A DNA stretch of 64,000 bases from Oceanisphaera sp. IT1-181 (lineage in GTDB: Bacteria > Pseudomonadota > Gammaproteobacteria > Enterobacterales > Aeromonadaceae), in contig NZ_CP136856.1 of the NCBI RefSeq assembly GCF_033807535.1, positions 2,165,001-2,229,000 of the forward strand, written 5' to 3'. A program made the translations under genes and the position numbers. Shown in pieces: positions 17,055 to 25,835 of this stretch; position 1 is the stretch's first letter; each line of letters opens with the position of its first letter. The notes under the pieces were generated by a model that saw only the letters and a program-made list of their open reading frames with translations, was not told the DNA's origin and ran no database searches.

Positions 17055-18146
17055 TTATTCTTTCGGTATTAATTTCGCCACTTTAAAGGGGCGATACACG
17101 TGCACGGTAATTTCTTCGCGGTCGTGATACAGCTGCTTGGCTTGTACATGAAAACCGCCAAGCTCTGCTAACTTAGTTTTAAGCTGATTTAAATTATGCA
17201 CGGCTTCTGCATAGCGCTTTTTCATCGGCAGCTTGAGGTTAAACACCGCTTCTTGGCAGTTTTCTTCCACTAACCAGGCCGCCATAATGGACACCACACG
17301 TGCTGGCTTTTCTACCATATCAGACACTAACCAATAGGTATTTTGGCGCGCTGGGCGCCAGCTAAAGGCGTCATCTTTATAGTGTTTCACCTGTCCCGTG
17401 TCCATCAGCTTGGCATCCATAGGGTTATGGTCGATGGCCGTCACCATCATATCCCGAGAGACCAACTGATGGGTCCAACCGCCAGGTGCAGCACATAAGT
17501 CTACGGCACGCATGCCTGAGGTTAAGCGCAGCTCCCACTCGTGGCGCGGAATAAACACATGAAAGGCTTCTTCCAGCTTTAAGCTAGAGCGACTCGGCGA
17601 GTCAGAGGCAAAGCGCAAGCGCGGGATACCCATGTGAAACGGCGAGTTATTAAAGGAGTAGGAATACCCCAACAACGCGTGATTATTGGCCAGAAAAAAC
17701 AGGTGCAACACCGGTCGATTGTTCATCTCTTTGCGGGTCAATAACCCTTTGCCGCGCAAGGCTTGACGCATCGGCACGGTAAATTTACGGCAAAATTTAG
17801 ACAATTCTTTGCCATCATTGGTGTCGGGCGTTTCTACGCGAATATCACCGCACAGCTCCATGCCCTCGGCCGCTTCCAGCAAAGGCGAAATGCGATCGTC
17901 CAGCGGTAAGTCTTTCACTTCTGCATGCACTACCAGCATTTGGCGGGCGAAGATCAGCTCGCGATACAATAACTTGCGCGCCATTAAATCCGCATCGTCG
18001 GGGCCAAAGCATTCATAAATCACAAAGCCACTGTCGTCCTTGGTGCGGGCAAAGCCGGGGCAGCCAAATTCTCCTGCCTTGTCCTGAATTTCCGCTGCCG
18101 CCTCTTTCTCAAACCCAGGGCGACAATATATTAATAACTGTTTCAT
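17055..18146 (-). CDS. rlmM: 23S rRNA 2'-O-methyltransferase RlmM
   Basis: RlmM (YgdE) methylates the 2'-OH of C2498 in 23S rRNA with S-adenosylmethionine. The N-terminal THUMP-like region begins MKQLLIYCRPGFEKEAAAEI, matching E. coli, so the start is taken at 18146 and not at the longer in-frame start 60 bases upstream. The SAM site is AVDLCAAPGGWTHQL, followed by AIDHNPMD and the catalytic lysine region VFNLKLPMKKR. Length is 363 aa. Its ATG shares one base with the ygdD stop (TGATG), so the two are coupled. Confidence 0.95.
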   Translation of the reverse strand: MKQLLIYCRPGFEKEAAAEIQDKAGEFGCPGFARTKDDSGFVIYECFGPDDADLMARKLLYRELIFARQMLVVHAEVKDLPLDDRISPLLEAAEGMELCGDIRVETPDTNDGKELSKFCRKFTVPMRQALRGKGLLTRKEMNNRPVLHLFFLANNHALLGYSYSFNNSPFHMGIPRLRFASDSPSRSSLKLEEAFHVFIPRHEWELRLTSGMRAVDLCAAPGGWTHQLVSRDMMVTAIDHNPMDAKLMDTGQVKHYKDDAFSWRPARQNTYWLVSDMVEKPARVVSIMAAWLVEENCQEAVFNLKLPMKKRYAEAVHNLNQLKTKLAELGGFHVQAKQLYHDREEITVHVYRPFKVAKLIPKE

Positions 18147-18529
18147 CAAGACCTCAACCAAGTGCGACCGGCCAGCAACACGCTTAACCATCCCGCCATA
18201 AAACATACGCCACCCAGTGGCGTAACAAACCCAATCCCTTTGGTACCGAGCAGCACCAAAGCATAAATACTGCCACTAAATAAAAACGTGCCTAGTGTAA
18301 AGAAAACCATCGCCCATTGCAGGGGTTTTACGATTTTTACGCGCAGCGCTAACACTAAAAATAACAGCGCCAATCCATGCAAAAACTGATATTGCACCGC
18401 CGTATTAAAGGCACTTACCAAGTTAGGTGCCGCCCCACTGGCCGCTAAGCCATGGGCACCGTAGGCACCCAGCCCAGTGGCGGTTAGGCAAAGCAGTGCG
18501 GCCACATAAAATCCAAATTTAGCGCTCAA
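18146..18529 (-). CDS. ygdD: YgdD family inner-membrane protein (DUF423)
   Basis: A 127-residue DUF423 membrane protein with about four hydrophobic helices. The conserved GLGAYGAHGL lies in the first loop, FHGLALL-like VQYQFLHGLALLFL in the second helix, and FLFSGSIYALVL plus VTPLGGVCFMAGWL later. It is known only as an inner-membrane protein in E. coli. The ygdD-rlmM pair with a gcvA-type regulator upstream matches the E. coli gene order. Confidence 0.92.
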   Translation of the reverse strand: MSAKFGFYVAALLCLTATGLGAYGAHGLAASGAAPNLVSAFNTAVQYQFLHGLALLFLVLALRVKIVKPLQWAMVFFTLGTFLFSGSIYALVLLGTKGIGFVTPLGGVCFMAGWLSVLLAGRTWLRS

Positions 18530-19187
18530 GAATAAAGCTCCTCATGGCGGCGACGATGGCGGATAAATTTTGGTCTAAGTTGGTGCCCGAGGCTTTGCGT
18601 GGGCTAAAGCTGTGATCGCCATCTGTTACCCACATCGTTTGTATTTGTGGTGACAGATCATAATTTTGCACCGCCGCTTTATTACCAAAATTATCCCGCT
18701 CGCCCTGTATCAATAACGTGGGCGTCATTAAGTTCGCCAAATGCTCACCGCGAAACTGTTCAGGCTTGTTCGGTGGCGTAAACGGAAACCCCAAGAGGAT
18801 CAGTCCCTTGGCGGCGGGCTCCTCCGCCTCTAGTTCGTTCATCCTTAATTCATCCGCCCTTAATTTATCAACCACAAGCGACGCCATGCGCCCACCGAGG
18901 GATTTTCCCGCCAAAAATAATCGAGGATGGGCAAATTGTGCCGCCATGTCTTGCCAACAGGCTAATAAGGCCGGCGCGCGATCCGGTGGCCGACGGCGAC
19001 CATCGAGTCGCGTCTTTTGCATAAAAGGGAATTCAAAGCGGATCACTTGAATATGTTTATCAGCCAAACCTTTTGCGAGGCTGGCCATCACCGCATGCTC
19101 CATACCGGCACCGGCGCCGTGGGCCAAGAGCACCCGATTGGGCGCGTCATCAGCGCCATTAATTATTACGTTTTTCATCACTGACAT
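18519..19187 (-). CDS. alpha/beta hydrolase of the KANL3/TEX30 type
   Basis: A hydrolase of about 222 residues with LLAHGAGAGMEH near the N-terminus, the nucleophile elbow GKSLGGRMAS, the acid region LLIQGERDNFG, and a terminal catalytic GDHSFSP. This pattern is that of the small alpha/beta family hydrolases related to TEX30; the substrate is unknown. ATG 19187 is chosen because GAG lies just upstream; ATGs at 19190 and 19178 are possible. It overlaps ygdD by 11 bases and follows the LysR gene closely, interrupting the usual gcvA-ygdD adjacency. An imperfect 15-bp tandem repeat encodes the charged insert LRADELRMNELE. Confidence 0.82.
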   Translation of the reverse strand: MSVMKNVIINGADDAPNRVLLAHGAGAGMEHAVMASLAKGLADKHIQVIRFEFPFMQKTRLDGRRRPPDRAPALLACWQDMAAQFAHPRLFLAGKSLGGRMASLVVDKLRADELRMNELEAEEPAAKGLILLGFPFTPPNKPEQFRGEHLANLMTPTLLIQGERDNFGNKAAVQNYDLSPQIQTMWVTDGDHSFSPRKASGTNLDQNLSAIVAAMRSFILER

Positions 19188-19198
19188 CATTCTCGTTG

Positions 19199-20131
19199 TT
19201 AGCTGCCGAGGGCACCCTCGCTTATCAAGCCAGCCTTGGTTTGCTGTTCTTTCTCGACCAGAGCCAGCATCCAATCGCGAAAGGCGGCGATATTGGTTAA
19301 GCCCGCCTCGGACGCTTGGCACACTACATAATACGCCTTGTTCGATAGCAACACTTGTTCAAACGGACACACTAAACGCCCCGCTGCCAACTCAGGCTCA
19401 GCCAAGACACTGTGACCTAAAGCCACGCCTTGACCATGAATCGCCGCTTGCAACACCATAGATGAATGACTAAAGATAGACCCTTGATGCACGTTGGCCG
19501 CCACCAAACCGGTTTGTTTATACCAAGCTTGCCAATCCGCCCGCGAGCCATCGTGCAATAAAGTGTGAGCCGCCAAGTCGCTTAACTTACTCAGTGGCTT
19601 AGCGCCCTGTAACAAACTGGGGGCACACACCGGAATTAAATATTCACTGTGCAGCTTTACCGCGCTTAAGCCCGGCCAATGACCCTGGCCGTAGTAAATC
19701 GCCACATCCACATCATCAACCAGCGAGCCTTCATTTAAGTCCACCGCCTTAATGCGCACATCAATGTCTGGATGCTCAGCACTAAACAAGGCTAAGCGCG
19801 GCACCAACCACTGAATGGCAAAGCTGGGCTGTAAGCAGACGGTTAAGCTGCCCTTAGCACTCACCGCCAACAGCCGCTCGGTGGCATCATGAATATCGGT
19901 AAAGATATCTTTTATATCCAGAAAATAGCGCTGCCCGCCTTCAGTGAGTAGCAAGCAACGGTTACGCCGATAAAACAGCTTTACGCCCAAATACGCTTCT
20001 AAGGCCTTAATTTGATGGCTCACCGCCGCTTGGGTGACAAACAATTCTTCGGCCGCGCGCGTAAAACTCAGCAGTCTTGCGGCAGCTTCAAATGCCCTTA
20101 GCGCATTGAGCGGAGGCAGACGTCGAGGCAT
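19199..20131 (-). CDS. gcvA: GcvA-type LysR transcriptional regulator
   Basis: A 310-residue LysR-type regulator. The N-terminal helix-turn-helix (PLNALRAFEAAARLLSFTRA then AEELFVTQAAVSHQIKALE) is almost the GcvA consensus. GcvA controls glycine cleavage genes with GcvR in E. coli. The C-terminal effector domain has VDVAIYYGQGHWPGL and the VCAPSLLQG segment seen in GcvA relatives. Its location upstream of ygdD/rlmM supports orthology. No glycine-cleavage genes are in the window, so the target is inferred. Confidence 0.85.
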   Translation of the reverse strand: MPRRLPPLNALRAFEAAARLLSFTRAAEELFVTQAAVSHQIKALEAYLGVKLFYRRNRCLLLTEGGQRYFLDIKDIFTDIHDATERLLAVSAKGSLTVCLQPSFAIQWLVPRLALFSAEHPDIDVRIKAVDLNEGSLVDDVDVAIYYGQGHWPGLSAVKLHSEYLIPVCAPSLLQGAKPLSKLSDLAAHTLLHDGSRADWQAWYKQTGLVAANVHQGSIFSHSSMVLQAAIHGQGVALGHSVLAEPELAAGRLVCPFEQVLLSNKAYYVVCQASEAGLTNIAAFRDWMLALVEKEQQTKAGLISEGALGS

Positions 20132-20323
20132 GGCGCCCTCATCAAAATAACGAATGGCGCGATTATAAGTGCCACCGCCAGCACAAGCCAGTCTAGCGGC
20201 GCCAATCTGCCATCTTTTAGTCGTGAGGCTTAACGCGATTAAGCCATGGGTAAGTGTTCATATTCAACACCCGCCTCTGTTACACTGAGTCATGCGGTAT
20301 CCCTCTTTTTATTCAGGCGCTCC

Positions 20324-20956
20324 ATGATCAAGATCCCCCCCGTTTCTATGCTCGACTGGCTGATTTTTATTGCCGTAGCATTAGTGTCATTACTGCTGTT
20401 AATGGCGGTATTAAAGCGCATCTTGCGTGGGCCTCTTAAGCTGCCCTACCAACAAAAACTGCTCTTTAGCCCAGAAGCCACCGAGGCTTTACGCTTGATT
20501 GATGATGCCATCGGCAACCAGTTGCGGGTGTTTGTGTCCGTGAGCTTGGCGGAGTTTATCGCCCTAAACCCCACGCTCAAAAAAGCGCAGCGCGAGCAGG
20601 CTTGGCAACAGCTGTACGGGGAAACCGTAGATTTTGTGTTGTGCTCACCCCAAGATTTGAAGATTAGAGTCGCCATCGTCTTAGCTGACGACAGCTTAAG
20701 CAAAGCTGACCAACGCAAGCAGCAGCAATTATGGCAAGCACTGCAGGCAACCGGTTTACCCATTATCGATATTTCGCCGAAAGCCTGGCCCAGTGCGAGC
20801 AGCTTGCGCGCCGATATTTTAACGGCATGCAAGGCTCCGAGCCCAGTTACCGCCCCCAGCAGTAGCAGACTTGGCCAATCCCGCGTTGAGCCGGTATTAA
20901 ACTTCGATGATATGACGGATCCAGACGCCGAAGACGAACCTGAAATAAAGCTGTAA
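20324..20956 (+). CDS. membrane-anchored DUF2726 protein
   Basis: A 210-residue protein with one N-terminal membrane helix (LDWLIFIAVALVSLLLLMAV, about residues 9-28) and a DUF2726-like domain: LPYQQKLLFSPEATEALRLI then a variant core VDFVLCSPQDLKIRVAIVLADDS. DUF2726 resembles a restriction-endonuclease-like fold, but no nuclease activity has been shown. Start 20324 is chosen for its AGG seven bases upstream; an earlier start at 20246 would put 26 polar residues before the membrane helix. The C-terminus is acidic. It stands alone next to a palindromic repeat. Confidence 0.75.
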   Translation: MIKIPPVSMLDWLIFIAVALVSLLLLMAVLKRILRGPLKLPYQQKLLFSPEATEALRLIDDAIGNQLRVFVSVSLAEFIALNPTLKKAQREQAWQQLYGETVDFVLCSPQDLKIRVAIVLADDSLSKADQRKQQQLWQALQATGLPIIDISPKAWPSASSLRADILTACKAPSPVTAPSSSRLGQSRVEPVLNFDDMTDPDAEDEPEIKL

Positions 20957-21035
20957 GCCGTTACGCTATACGCCGTAAGTTAAACGTTAACGCCGTCTTT
21001 CTTGACTGACAGCGTACGGCTTAAGGCGTATAGCC
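20957..21035. repeat. intergenic palindromic repeat (ACGCCGTAAG family), best copy
   Basis: A 15-bp arm GCTATACGCCGTAAG (20965-20979) pairs with CTTAAGGCGTATAGC (21020-21034) with one mismatch. Shorter AACGTTAACG-like palindromes lie in the loop. It fills the spacer between convergent genes. It shares the unit ACGCCGTAAG with the spacers at 2950, 7178 and 8836. Confidence 0.8.
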
Positions 21036-21045
21036 GTCTTTTGCT

Positions 21046-21780
21046 TCATCCCCAAATATCACCAATGGCAGTGTCTGGCTGATAGTGGTGAGCAATTTGC
21101 GCTTGCAGTAACTCAGCGGTGGCTAAGGCGTCGGTCAGCGCATGATGAGGTTGATAAAAAGGCAGATGATAGCGGCTACGACTGTCGCTCAAGCGAATCG
21201 ACGCCGGTTTTTGACCACGCAGCCGCGCCCACAATCCCAGCGGCTTAGCACGATGCATCAAAGCTTCCAGCTCCATGGTGTCCACAACCGGAAACTTAAT
21301 TCCCTCGGTTAATCTCGCCTGTAACGCACTGGCTAAAAAACTGCGCTCTATCTGTTTATGGTGTACCACTACCACGGCACCGGCGAGTGCCGTTAATAAT
21401 TCATCCAGCACCAGCAACAAGTCTGGTGCGGTTTGTATTTCCGAATGGGTGATGCCGTGGATCACCACCGCTTCTTCGGCCATGGGTTTATGGGGATTCA
21501 CAATCCAGTGCTTGGCCTGATGCCAACGAATACGCTGCAGGGTAAATGGCACCAGCCCGATGCTGACAATGGCGTCCTTTTTTACATTCAAGCCCGTGGT
21601 TTCAAAGTCCATGGCCACAAAAGGCACATCGCTCAGTGGGGTGTCGCCACTCACGGCACCCGCACGATAAAAGCGCTCCAGCCGATAATCTCGGGCACTG
21701 CGCGCTAGCTCGCTAAATAGTTCTGGCCAAGGAGGCACTTGATAAGAGTGCTGTATTTCTGTTGGACGCAAATAAAACAT
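21046..21780 (-). CDS. DnaQ-like 3'-5' exonuclease
   Basis: A 244-residue protein with the DEDDh exonuclease fold. ExoI is AMDFETTGL with the Asp-Glu pair, ExoII lies around the VVVVHHKQIERSFL segment, and ExoIIIh is near the C-terminus in HHALTDALATAELL. VIHGITHSEI is the usual linker of the PolC/DnaQ group. A role in DNA proofreading or nucleotide clean-up is likely. It starts six bases after the DUF294 gene, and this pairing (nucleotidyltransferase/CBS plus exonuclease) is common in marine gammaproteobacteria, suggesting a functional unit. Confidence 0.85.
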   Translation of the reverse strand: MFYLRPTEIQHSYQVPPWPELFSELARSARDYRLERFYRAGAVSGDTPLSDVPFVAMDFETTGLNVKKDAIVSIGLVPFTLQRIRWHQAKHWIVNPHKPMAEEAVVIHGITHSEIQTAPDLLLVLDELLTALAGAVVVVHHKQIERSFLASALQARLTEGIKFPVVDTMELEALMHRAKPLGLWARLRGQKPASIRLSDSRSRYHLPFYQPHHALTDALATAELLQAQIAHHYQPDTAIGDIWG

Positions 21781-21786
21781 AGCGGC

Positions 21787-23664
21787 TTAGCTCCGGTTAG
21801 GCTGATAACGAAACTTCATGAACTTTTGCGCATTACTTAGAATTTGAAAAGCATCCTTTAGATTGCGCCGCTCAAAGTCCGATAAGTTATCGGGCTCAAT
21901 ATTATTATCCGGCTCATTACCCGCCTCCAAGTCCAGCGCCTGATGGCGAATACGCACAGTGGCAATAAACTCCATAGCATCACGCAAGTCTGGGCCTCGG
22001 CCTTTGGGTAACAAACCCGACTCAATCACATCATTTAACCGCTCAAAGGAGTTGTGCGCTTGGGAGCCCACCGCCAATGCATGCACGCGGATTAAATCCG
22101 CTAGGGGTGCCGTGCCGCGACGCTTTAAGTTAATGGAGTTATTGTGTTTACCGTCTTGCTCCATCACAAACTCTTTAAAAAATCCTAACGGCGGCGTACG
22201 CCCCAGTGCATTACGCGCCATGCTGGCTAAAAAGCGTGGGCTGCGCTGCGCAAGGCGGGAAATTAAGCCGTTGAGCTGATCCGCCCATTCGGTTCTGCCA
22301 TAGACACCGTCCAGATCAAAAAAGATCGAACTGTTCAGTAAAGATTGCGCATTGGGGTTCACTATCCAGTCGCTAAAGCACTGCTCCCATTGCAGGCGCG
22401 TTTTTTGCCACTGCACATTGGTGGCCATAATATCGCCGGTGCAATAGCTATAACCACAGGCGGCCAAGCCATCGCACACTCGCTTAGCCAGCGTCGCAAA
22501 ATAGTCGCCATGCAAGGCGGCATCATAATTATTATCAAGGATCAGCGCATTATCTTGATCAGTAACAATCAGTTGCTCATCGCGCGCCATAGAGCCCAGC
22601 GCTAAAAAACAATAGGGCACCGGCGGCGGCCCAAGTTCGTATTCGGCCAGCTCTAATAAGCGTTGCTTAAAACTGCGCCCAATGCCCGCCATGGCGGTGC
22701 CGATCATTTGTGAGTTAGCGTCTTCGTTAACCATACGTATAAAACAGGCTTTCACATCATCTGCAATCGCCGCCAACTCGTCGATATTTTGCGCCTTAAA
22801 AATATGGCGCACCACAAACAGGTTGTTACGGGACTCGTGGCGCATCACATCCGACAGTGCAATCACACCCACCGGCTTACCTTTGTGCAATATGGGTAAA
22901 TGGTGCAGGTTATAGCGCAGCATCAACAGCATGGCTTCAAACACGAATTGGCCACTTTCTAGGGCCACCAGATCTTGCGACATCACCTCTGCCACGCCCG
23001 TATCCGTTGGCAAGCCTTCGGCCAGCACCCGTGCGCGTAAGTCATTATCCGTTAAAATGCCGACGACCTGCGGCTCCCCCTCTTGGTTATTACCCTGTTC
23101 AGACAACACTAAAATTGAAGACACGCCTTGTGTCGTCATTTTTTGTGCCGCCGCTAACACAGTGGCCGACACCGCTATGGTGACCGGCTCCCGCGCAATT
23201 AACTCGCCCACTGTGGAGGTTAGCAATTCATCACCGCCGCCTTGGCGGGACACCGCTTGGCGCAAGCGCGCGGTATCTTCTACCTCCACATAATCAGCAA
23301 AAGATTCGTGCTCATCATAGAGTGCATTAAACAGGATCTCCGGCAGGCAATACACCAAGGTGTCTTCTAGCGCGGTGGCAGACATGCGCACCTTGTTGTT
23401 CATCAACAAGCCCATCTGCCCAAACAGATTGCCGACACTCAATCGGTTATGCAGCTCGCCACTGCGCCTGTGCATTTCGACGGCGCCACTGCGGATCAGA
23501 TACAAGTCCTGAACCAAATCTCCGTAATTCAAGATGATGGTGCCGGCGCGGTAATAGGCAATTTCTATCTGCTCGGCAATGGTGGTCAACGTCTCATCGT
23601 CCAAGCTATTAAATGGCGGAAAACGACGAATAAAACCTAAAATTTCCAGTTGTTCTGCCTGCAT
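21787..23664 (-). CDS. cNMP-binding/CBS/DUF294 nucleotidyltransferase
   Basis: A 625-residue protein with four domains in order. There is an N-terminal cyclic-nucleotide-binding domain (about 1-130, GDLVQDLYLIRSGAVEMHRR), then two CBS repeats (about 150-280, with VGILTDNDLRARVL and GVIALSDVMRH). A DUF294 nucleotidyltransferase core follows, with GSMARDEQLIVTDQDNALIL carrying the GS-x9-DxD pattern, and then a helical substrate-binding C-terminal domain. It resembles the GlnD-like nucleotidyltransferase family of unknown target. ATG 23664 has GGAGGG five bases before it; a TTG at 23676 is rejected. It is cotranscribed with the exonuclease. Confidence 0.88.
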   Translation of the reverse strand: MQAEQLEILGFIRRFPPFNSLDDETLTTIAEQIEIAYYRAGTIILNYGDLVQDLYLIRSGAVEMHRRSGELHNRLSVGNLFGQMGLLMNNKVRMSATALEDTLVYCLPEILFNALYDEHESFADYVEVEDTARLRQAVSRQGGGDELLTSTVGELIAREPVTIAVSATVLAAAQKMTTQGVSSILVLSEQGNNQEGEPQVVGILTDNDLRARVLAEGLPTDTGVAEVMSQDLVALESGQFVFEAMLLMLRYNLHHLPILHKGKPVGVIALSDVMRHESRNNLFVVRHIFKAQNIDELAAIADDVKACFIRMVNEDANSQMIGTAMAGIGRSFKQRLLELAEYELGPPPVPYCFLALGSMARDEQLIVTDQDNALILDNNYDAALHGDYFATLAKRVCDGLAACGYSYCTGDIMATNVQWQKTRLQWEQCFSDWIVNPNAQSLLNSSIFFDLDGVYGRTEWADQLNGLISRLAQRSPRFLASMARNALGRTPPLGFFKEFVMEQDGKHNNSINLKRRGTAPLADLIRVHALAVGSQAHNSFERLNDVIESGLLPKGRGPDLRDAMEFIATVRIRHQALDLEAGNEPDNNIEPDNLSDFERRNLKDAFQILSNAQKFMKFRYQPNRS

Positions 23665-23690
23665 AGCGCCCTCCAATGTATAAAAACAAA

Positions 23691-23719
23691 AAGGCAGACG
23701 AAATCTCCGCCTGCCCTTC
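23691..23719 (-). terminator. probable terminator of the BCCT gene
   Basis: On the minus strand GGCAGGCG pairs with CGTCTGCC (one G-U pair) around a seven-base loop, then TTTTT. It lies about 140 bases after the BCCT transporter stop and just before the next gene's ribosome site. Confidence 0.75.
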
Positions 23720-23780
23720 GTTTATGATTTGCTTAAATCTGCTTGATTCGCATTCAGTGTTTAAGCTTTCTAGCCTAAAC

Positions 23781-23822
23781 GCTTTAACTTATGTTCGTTA
23801 ACCTAAGCTCGTTAACTCAAGC
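23781..23822. repeat. 14-bp tandem repeat
   Basis: TCGTTAACCTAAGC (23795-23808) is followed by TCGTTAACTCAAGC (23809-23822), with a more degenerate copy before them (23781-23794). The array lies in the 3' untranslated part of the BCCT gene. Confidence 0.75.
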
Positions 23823-23860
23823 TATCGCGCTCAATGCTCACGTTTAATATTCTCGTTTAA

Positions 23861-25492
23861 TTACCGGGGCTCAGACATCAGACCTTTAATTAAGGATACG
23901 CACGACACCAGTAAGACGATGGCGAACGGAAAGCCAGTAGAGACCGCCATGGCCTGCAAGGCTGCTAAACCGCCACCCAACATCAGAGCAATGGCAACTA
24001 AGCCCTCAAAACCACACCAGAACACCCGCTGCGGTTTAGGCGAATTCACCTTACCGCCAGAAGCGATAGTGTCGATCACCAAAGAGCCAGAATCAGATGA
24101 GGTAACAAAGAACACTACCACCAAAATAATACCGATAAAGGAGGTGATCTGTGCCAATGGCAAGGCATCCAACATAATAAATAACTGTAATGGAACCGCC
24201 GCGTTCGCTGCCGCCTCGTAGCCTTTGCTCACCAGCTGGTCAATGGCAGTACTACCAAACGCCGTCATCCACAACACACAGGCGGTAGAAGGCACTAACA
24301 GCACCGACACCAAAAACTCGCGCACGGTACGACCACGAGAGACGCGGGCGATAAACATACCCACAAATGGAGACCAAGAAATCCACCACGCCCAATAAAA
24401 GGCGGTCCAGCCCTGAGAGTAGTTGGCATCTTCACGCTCAAACGGCATAGATAACGCCGGTAAGTGCTCAAAGTAAGAGGCTAAGTTATTAAAAAAGCCA
24501 GTCAGTATCAGCAAGGTGGGGCCAACAATAATCACAAACAACAACAATACAGCGGCTAACGCCATGTTGATTTCTGATAATCGCTTAACGCCGGCGTCCA
24601 AACCTGCCAGCACAGAGATAGTGGCAATGCCCGTGATCACTATGACTAATACCACCTCGGTGGTGGTACCCAGTGGAGTATCAAACAGATAATTCAAACC
24701 CGCACTGGCTTGGGAGGCACCAAAACCGAGTGAGGTTGCCAAACCGAACATGGTGGCTATCACCGCCAACACATCAATTAAATGTCCAGGCCAGCCCCAC
24801 ACCCGCTCACCCAGCAGCGGATAAAATACCGAGCGCACCGTCAGTGGCAGCCCTTTATTAAACGAAAATATCGCTAAACCCAACGCCAATATCGCATAAA
24901 TGGCCCATGGGTGCAGCGCCCAATGATAAATGGTCGCCGCCATGGCTAAGCTGGTTGCCGCCGCACTGTCACCCACAGCACCCCCTAACGGGGCCCAATC
25001 GGTACGCACGCCGTTTTCAAGGGTAATGCCACCAAACGATGTGCCAAAATGCGACAACGGCTCCGACACGCCGTAAAACATTAAGCCAATGCCCATACCG
25101 GCAGCAAACAGCATAGAAAACCAGCCGACATAGGTAAAATCGGGCGTCGCTTTCGTACCACCAATGCGTACTCGGCCTAGGGGAGAAATAATTAACCCCA
25201 AACATACCAGTACAAAAATATTACCCACGCTCAAGAAGAACCAATCTAGGCTGGATGTTAGCCAGTCCCGTAAGTCAGCAAACAGCGGGGCTACTTGATT
25301 TTGAAAGGCCAGCGTTAAGATCACAAACGCCACTATGGCCAATCCTGAGATCATAAATACACGGTTGTGAATATCTAACCCAAATGGGCCTATCTGCAAG
25401 GCCACATTATCTTGCCCTACTTGGTAATCGGTGTTGATGGGATTGACGTCCCCCTCGGGGGCAATCACGTCTTTATTGTCGTTATCTGTCAT
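23861..25492 (-). CDS. BCCT-family betaine/carnitine/choline transporter
   Basis: A 543-residue inner-membrane transporter with about 12 hydrophobic helices, belonging to the betaine/choline/carnitine transporter family. The signature lies mid-protein: WAWWISWSPFVGMFIARVSRGRT, shown here as two overlapping family motifs, and the glycine-rich GMGIGLMFYGVSEP. The short cytosolic N-terminus is acidic (about 45 residues). Import is probably sodium- or proton-driven, serving osmoprotection or carbon supply; the exact substrate is not predictable. It has its own terminator and a long AT-rich leader, and no catabolic partner is adjacent. Confidence 0.93.
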   Translation of the reverse strand: MTDNDNKDVIAPEGDVNPINTDYQVGQDNVALQIGPFGLDIHNRVFMISGLAIVAFVILTLAFQNQVAPLFADLRDWLTSSLDWFFLSVGNIFVLVCLGLIISPLGRVRIGGTKATPDFTYVGWFSMLFAAGMGIGLMFYGVSEPLSHFGTSFGGITLENGVRTDWAPLGGAVGDSAAATSLAMAATIYHWALHPWAIYAILALGLAIFSFNKGLPLTVRSVFYPLLGERVWGWPGHLIDVLAVIATMFGLATSLGFGASQASAGLNYLFDTPLGTTTEVVLVIVITGIATISVLAGLDAGVKRLSEINMALAAVLLLFVIIVGPTLLILTGFFNNLASYFEHLPALSMPFEREDANYSQGWTAFYWAWWISWSPFVGMFIARVSRGRTVREFLVSVLLVPSTACVLWMTAFGSTAIDQLVSKGYEAAANAAVPLQLFIMLDALPLAQITSFIGIILVVVFFVTSSDSGSLVIDTIASGGKVNSPKPQRVFWCGFEGLVAIALMLGGGLAALQAMAVSTGFPFAIVLLVSCVSLIKGLMSEPR

Positions 25493-25835
25493 CGCTCAAA
25501 TCCTTGCGCATTTAGTTATTCTAGTTATCACTATCAATTAAATAGCGATATACGAACGAAATATAACATAAAAACCCAACATACTTGTCATAGCTAGCAG
25601 TAACTCATTGAGAAAATTACTCATTTCTCTGCGTAATACTCGCAACCTTAGCCTTGCTAATCCGATCTTGCTCTCTCATACCTTAGTCTGCATAGCGTCT
25701 AATAGCGGTCAGTCCTATAAAAATACGCAACCTTATGCCCTCGCACTGCGCCCTTAGCGCATCTGTTGCTATGGTTAAATGAGCAAAAGCTAAATGACAA
25801 AAAGTTAAATGAGAAAAAGTCAGATAGGAGGCCCT
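25493..25835. other. divergent spacer between BCCT and scoA
   Basis: A 343-bp spacer without a gene. It separates two divergent transcription units, so both promoters should lie here, although no clear -35/-10 pair stands out. Its right end holds a three-copy 15-bp tandem repeat directly before the scoA ribosome site. Confidence 0.7.
25775..25819. repeat. 15-bp tandem repeat upstream of scoA
   Basis: Three consecutive 15-bp units, TTAAATGAGCAAAAG, CTAAATGACAAAAAG and TTAAATGAGAAAAAG, fill 25775-25819 and end seven bases before the AGGAGG of scoA. Each unit contains an ATG followed by TGA or similar, so short upstream starts are possible. Confidence 0.9.
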
